DNA of 64,000 bases, from positions 24,882 to 88,881 of the forward strand of contig NZ_WVUH01000003.1 in the NCBI RefSeq assembly GCF_017614955.1. Direction: 5' to 3'. A model generated the notes under the pieces. It was given only the letters and a program-made list of their open reading frames with translations. It was not told the origin of the DNA and did not search any database. Every line of letters starts with the position of its first letter. Position 1 is the stretch's first letter. Below are positions 60,603-64,000 of the stretch, in pieces. The stretch comes from Micromonospora echinofusca (GTDB lineage: Bacteria; Actinomycetota; Actinomycetes; Mycobacteriales; Micromonosporaceae). A program made the translations under genes and the position numbers.

Positions 60603-61669
60603 CCGGGTCGGCCGGTACCCGCACCCCGGTCGGGGAACTGAGCTGCTACACCGCCAACCTGGCCCGGTACCTGGGCGGGTACCTGCCCGACGCGCCGGGA
60701 CACCTGGCCCGGACGGTCCGGCTCGCGGTCCGCCCCGCCGGACCGGGGCAGGAGTGCCCCGGGTTCTCCCACCACGCGGTGGCGCTCTGCGACCTCGGCG
60801 CCGGGCGGCACCTGGCGTACCGGGGCACCGACGACCCCGACGGGTTCCGCACCCGGCTCGGCGACGAGATCGCCGGGTACGGCGCGGCGCTCGTGGTCAC
60901 CCACACCGGGGCGATGCCGTGGTCACCGGCCCGGCCGGAGCAGAGCGCACCGCACTTCACCCTGGTCACCGACCGGCAGGGGGACCGGTGGCGGGTGGTC
61001 GACACGTTCGGCGCGCTGCTGCCGGCCGGGCCGCAGGAACCGTACGACGGGTGGCTCACCGACGGGCAGCTCGTCGACTGTGCCACCGCACCCGGGCCGC
61101 TGCGCCCGGAGCACCGCTCGCGGCTGGCCCTCGCGTTCGGGCTGCCCGTGCCGGTGCCGGCCGGGCGGTACCGGTGGCTCGCCGTGGTGGCGGCGGACCG
61201 GCCGGCCGCCCCACCGCCGGGCCCGCCGGGCTGGCTGACCGGGACGGCCGAGGTCCGGCACCACCTGCGGGACCTGTGGACCGGGCCGGCCGCCGACCCC
61301 GCCCACCTGGCCCGGATCGTCGACGACCTGTGGGCCGCCGCCCGGCACCACGCGTTCCGTTACACCCACCTGATGCGCCGGCCCGGACTCGCCGACCGGG
61401 ACCGGGAGCGGCTCGCCGCCGCCGTCCGGGCCTGGCAGGACGTACCGATGGCGCTGCGGTTCGCCGTCGACTCGGCGCTGCGGGGCCGGCCCCGACCGGC
61501 CGTGGTGCACACCACCTTCGCGCAGCTGGACCGGGCCGAGGAACCGGTCACCGGGCTGCTCGCCACGCACGGCTACCTGCCGGAGCCGGCACCCGATCCC
61601 GGCGGCCCCGCCGCCGCAGCCGCGCCGGCCGGTCCCGCCGGTACCCCCAGCAGCGAGGAGGAACAGTGA
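60599..61669 (+). CDS. BtrH-like thiol acyltransferase 2
   Basis: A 356-residue protein of the same fold as the one at 57642, little alike outside the active site. Cys16 in GELSCYTANLARYLG, His119 in QSAPHFTLVTD and Asp135 in WRVVDTFGALL give the Cys-His-Asp triad; ALVVTHTGAMPW takes the place of the LPY block. GTG start in a GTGA overlap with the ACP. The C-terminal about 150 residues are helical, then a Pro/Ala-rich tail. Recognition is by motif order, so moderately sure. Confidence 0.72.
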   Translation: MTGSAGTRTPVGELSCYTANLARYLGGYLPDAPGHLARTVRLAVRPAGPGQECPGFSHHAVALCDLGAGRHLAYRGTDDPDGFRTRLGDEIAGYGAALVVTHTGAMPWSPARPEQSAPHFTLVTDRQGDRWRVVDTFGALLPAGPQEPYDGWLTDGQLVDCATAPGPLRPEHRSRLALAFGLPVPVPAGRYRWLAVVAADRPAAPPPGPPGWLTGTAEVRHHLRDLWTGPAADPAHLARIVDDLWAAARHHAFRYTHLMRRPGLADRDRERLAAAVRAWQDVPMALRFAVDSALRGRPRPAVVHTTFAQLDRAEEPVTGLLATHGYLPEPAPDPGGPAAAAAPAGPAGTPSSEEEQ

Positions 61670-62565
61670 CGGACATCGGTACGCCGGTCCGGGCCGACCG
61701 GGCCGGCACCGTGACGATCGGCGGTGACCTGCCGGTCAACCGGCTCGGGTTCGGGTCCATGCAGCTACCCGGGCCGGGCATCTGGGCCGACCCACCGGAC
61801 CGGGACGCGGCGGTCGCGGTCCTGCGCCGGGCGGTGGACCTCGGCGTGGACTTCATCGACACCGCCGACTCCTACGGCCCGTTCGTGGCCGAGGACCTGA
61901 TCCGGGAGGCGCTGCACCCGTACCCGCCGGGCCTGGTCGTGGCGACCAAGGGCGGGCTGGTCCGCCGGGGACCGGTCACCCGGGACGAACTGTGGCCGGT
62001 GGTGGGCCGCCCGGAGTACCTGCGGCAGTGCGTGGAGATGAGCCTGCGCCGGCTGCGCCTGGACACCATCGACCTCTACCAGCTGCACCGGATCGACCCC
62101 CGGGTACCGGTGGAGGAGAGCCTCGGCGAACTGGCGGCCCTGCGCCAGGAGGGCAAGATCCGGCACATCGGGGTGTCCGAGGTGGACGTCGACACGCTGC
62201 GCCGCTGCCAGGCCGTCACCCCGATCGCCACCGTGCAGAACCGCTACCACCTGCGGCACCGGATGCACGACCCGGTGCTGCGGTACTGCACCGAGAACGG
62301 GCTGGTCTTCATCCCCTGGGACCCGCTGGCCTCCGGTGACCTGCTGCACCCCGACGGGCCGCTGGCCCGGTACGCGGCGACCCGGCCCGAGACGCCCGCC
62401 CAGGTGGCTCTCGGCTGGCTGCTGCACCGCTCCCCGGCGATGCTGGTGATCCCCGGCACCTCCTCGCTGACGCACCTCGCCGACAACGTCGCCGCCGCCG
62501 GGGTACGGCTGTCCGAACCGGACCTGCGGGCGCTGGACGACCTCGCCGCCGCCGCAACCGACTGA
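61666..62565 (+). CDS. Aldo/keto reductase
   Basis: A 299-residue NADPH-dependent aldo/keto reductase: FIDTADSYGP (Asp and Tyr), VVATKGG (Lys), LYQLHRIDP (His) and the C-terminal LVIPGTSSLTHLADN for NADPH. GTG at 61666 has GGAGG and overlaps the upstream stop by four bases. It could reduce the aldehyde made by the ProA-like enzyme, giving an alcohol. Last gene of the operon before a terminator. Confidence 0.92.
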   Translation: MTDIGTPVRADRAGTVTIGGDLPVNRLGFGSMQLPGPGIWADPPDRDAAVAVLRRAVDLGVDFIDTADSYGPFVAEDLIREALHPYPPGLVVATKGGLVRRGPVTRDELWPVVGRPEYLRQCVEMSLRRLRLDTIDLYQLHRIDPRVPVEESLGELAALRQEGKIRHIGVSEVDVDTLRRCQAVTPIATVQNRYHLRHRMHDPVLRYCTENGLVFIPWDPLASGDLLHPDGPLARYAATRPETPAQVALGWLLHRSPAMLVIPGTSSLTHLADNVAAAGVRLSEPDLRALDDLAAAATD

Positions 62566-62586
62566 CCGTCCGCAGCGGAGCACGAC

Positions 62587-62628
62587 CTCCCGCCCGGGTC
62601 TGCGGTCCACAGCGGAGCCGGGCGGGAG
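62587..62628 (+). terminator. Terminator of the plus-strand carrier operon
   Basis: An 11-bp perfect stem (CTCCCGCCCGG, arms 62587-62597 and 62618-62628) with a 20-base loop, 22 bases after the aldo/keto reductase stop. Confidence 0.75.
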
Positions 62629-62653
62629 TCGCCGAGGCCACACCCCCGCCGCG

Positions 62654-62683
62654 TTGACAGCGGGTGGACGGTACGGCAAGACT
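62654..62683 (+). promoter_or_regulatory. Promoter upstream of the cobalamin riboswitch
   Basis: TTGACA (62654-62659), 18 bases, AAGACT (62678-62683). It would start transcription just at the beginning of the riboswitch. Confidence 0.6.
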
Positions 62684-62689
62684 GGCCGG

Positions 62690-62825
62690 CACAACCGAAT
62701 AGACGCGTGTGCGTGTGGGGGAAGTCCGGTCGAAGTCCGGCGCTGGCCCGCAACGGTAGGTCGTCGAGATGCCCGCATCCCGACGACGAGCCCGAATACC
62801 CGCCGTACGCGTGACCCGCTCCCTC
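62690..62825 (+). ncRNA. Cobalamin (B12) riboswitch
   Basis: The leader contains the conserved core GGGGAAGTCCGGTCGAAGTC at 62717-62736 and the B12 box GCCCGCAACGGTA at 62746-62758, in the order and spacing of adenosylcobalamin riboswitches. Boundaries are approximate. It lies in the leader of the secreted protein gene at 62922 and should turn it off when cobalamin is plentiful. Confidence 0.9.
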
Positions 62826-62838
62826 ACCCGTCGTGGCC

Positions 62839-62908
62839 CACGGGTCGGAGTCCTGGCCGACCCGTGCGTACCGCGCGGCCGGCCCGGTTCTGACGACCAC
62901 CGGGCCGG
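62839..62908 (+). promoter_or_regulatory. Two hairpins of the riboswitch expression platform
   Basis: Hairpin 1: CACGGGTCGG (62839-62848) with 62857-62866. Hairpin 2: CCGGCCCGGT (62879-62888) with 62899-62908. The right arm of the second touches GGAAAGG, the ribosome binding site of the ATG at 62922, suggesting translational control. Confidence 0.6.
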
Positions 62909-62921
62909 AAAGGCGCTCCTG

Positions 62922-63977
62922 ATGGTTGTCCGCCTGAGCCGGTACCGCCTGCTCACCCTGCTCTGCGGTGTACTCGCCGCCCTCACCCTGACCGGTCCCG
63001 CAGTGGCCGCCCCGGTCAGCACCACCACCACCACCACCGTCGACCGCCCGTCGGCCGCCGCCGGCTGGCTGGCCCGCCAGCTCGTCGACGGGGAACGCTT
63101 CGAGACCGTCTTCGACGGCGTGGCGTACCCCGACCAGGGGCTCACCCTGGACGCGGTGCTCGCCTTCGCCGCCGCCGGGGTGGCCGACGACTCCGGCGCC
63201 CGCGCCCTGGCCTGGGTGTCCCGGCCCGACGTCCGGGACGGCTACCTCGGCGACGGCGTCACCGAGGCGTACGCCGGTGCGACCGCGAAACTCGCCCTCG
63301 CCGTACAGGTCAGAGGCGCCGACCCGACCTCGGTCGGCGGGGTCGACCTGATCGCCCGGCTGCGCGGGCTCCAGGCCCCGTCGGGCCGGTTCACCGACCG
63401 CTCCGCGTGGGGCGACTACAGCAACACGTTCAGCCAGTCCTTCGCGCTGCTCGCCCTGGCCCGGACCCCGGCGGGCGTACCGGCGGACGCCGCCGGCTAC
63501 CTGGCCGGCGTCCGCTGCGCCGACGGCGGGTTCCCGGTGGTACCCGAGCAGCCGGTCTGCGCCTCCGACGTGGACGCCACCGCGCTGGCGGTGCAGGCGC
63601 TGAAGGCCGCCGGCCGGTCGGCCGAGGCCGGTGCCGGGCTGCGCTGGCTGGTCTCGGTGCAGGGCACCGACGGTGGGTTCCGCAACTCCGGTGGGGTGGC
63701 CAACGCCAACAGCACTGGGCTGGCCGCCCAGGCACTCGCCGCCGGGGGCCGGACCCTGGCCTGGGCCCGGGCCCGGGGTTTCCTGGCCTCGCTCCAGGTC
63801 TGCTGCACGGGAGCGCCGGCCGACCGGGGCGCGGTCGACTACGACGGCGGCACCTTCGACCCGGCCACCGCCACCCGGGCCACCGCCCAGGCCGTCCTCG
63901 GTCTGGCCGGGGTCGGGTACGCGCAGCTGACCGCCGCCGGTGCCGTACCGGGCGCACCCGAACTGGTCTGCCCGTGA
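62922..63977 (+). CDS. Secreted prenyltransferase/squalene-oxidase-repeat protein under B12 control
   Basis: A 351-residue exported protein. ATG 62922 gives a Sec signal (RLLTLLCGVLAALTLTGPAVA, shown in part: LLTLLCGVLAALTLTG) with cleavage after AVAA. The mature part is a run of alpha-hairpin repeats with DGGF and QALxxxG motifs (CADGGFPVVPEQ, GTDGGFRNSGGVANANSTGL) as in the alpha6-alpha6 barrel of squalene cyclases, and also in transcobalamin/intrinsic factor. No catalytic DxDD is seen. With a B12 riboswitch in front, binding of extracellular cobalamin or corrinoid is the likely role. An earlier in-frame start at 62769 is inside the riboswitch and is rejected. Confidence 0.86.
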   Translation: MVVRLSRYRLLTLLCGVLAALTLTGPAVAAPVSTTTTTTVDRPSAAAGWLARQLVDGERFETVFDGVAYPDQGLTLDAVLAFAAAGVADDSGARALAWVSRPDVRDGYLGDGVTEAYAGATAKLALAVQVRGADPTSVGGVDLIARLRGLQAPSGRFTDRSAWGDYSNTFSQSFALLALARTPAGVPADAAGYLAGVRCADGGFPVVPEQPVCASDVDATALAVQALKAAGRSAEAGAGLRWLVSVQGTDGGFRNSGGVANANSTGLAAQALAAGGRTLAWARARGFLASLQVCCTGAPADRGAVDYDGGTFDPATATRATAQAVLGLAGVGYAQLTAAGAVPGAPELVCP

Positions 63978-64000
63978 CCACCCGGGGCACCTCCCCGACC

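Overview
The window is very GC-rich, nearly fully coding DNA with GTG starts, GGAGG ribosome binding sites and many 4-base gene overlaps. It is chromosomal DNA of a filamentous actinomycete. The gene families and style suggest Micromonosporaceae (Micromonospora-like), but no rRNA or other decisive marker is present, so the genus is an inference. No tRNA, rRNA, CRISPR array, transposase or phage gene was seen.

Layout. (1) 1-2.3 kb: 3' end of a secreted GH26 mannanase, then an SDR oxidoreductase coupled to an acetyltransferase. (2) 2.5-18.1 kb: a compact nonribosomal peptide locus. It holds a free carrier protein, a C-A-PCP synthetase, a free AMP-ligase and a giant C-A-PCP-thioesterase-MFS exporter fusion whose thioesterase has a Cys nucleophile. 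Divergent from these are two tandem stand-alone condensation-like proteins, a small orphan protein and a Tat-type amidase broken by one frameshift. (3) 18.2-22.3 kb: pgi, an orphan LuxR-type regulator with a degenerate receiver, a small secreted protein and a DUF2087 regulator. (4) 22.3-25.3 kb: a zinc-starvation island with three Zur-like boxes, a CobW-family protein, zinc-free L28 and L33, and a flavin-dependent oxidoreductase. (5) 25.5-39.4 kb: a carbohydrate-acid catabolic block around an IclR regulator. It has SMP-30 lactonase, FAH-family enzyme, Gfo/Idh dehydrogenase, two large beta-helix proteins, aminotransferase, enolase-superfamily dehydratase, amidohydrolase and SDR. (6) 39.5-44.7 kb: a TPR-CHAT caspase-like protein divergent from a subtilase, a sigma factor and a small partner protein. 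(7) 44.8-62.6 kb: a secreted protein, a LuxR regulator and DMT exporter, then a second biosynthetic locus. (8) 62.6-64 kb: a cobalamin riboswitch in front of a secreted alpha-barrel protein.

The most striking unit is the locus at 48.8-62.6 kb. Ten overlapping minus-strand genes face a four-gene plus-strand operon. Together they encode three acyl carrier proteins, two free AMP-ligases, a LysA-fold decarboxylase, a TrpB2-like enzyme lacking the catalytic Glu, an acyl-CoA-dehydrogenase-fold flavoprotein with a flavin reductase, an enoyl-CoA hydratase, a ProA-like reductase, an aldo/keto reductase and two BtrH-type Cys-His-Asp acyltransferases. No PKS or multimodular NRPS is present. The set resembles, in part, the carrier-bound amino-acid chemistry of butirosin (BtrI/K/H/V) and the beta-amino-acid starter pathway of vicenistatin (VinN/L/O/M). 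It points to an amino acid that is loaded, decarboxylated and tailored on a carrier protein, then passed to an acceptor.
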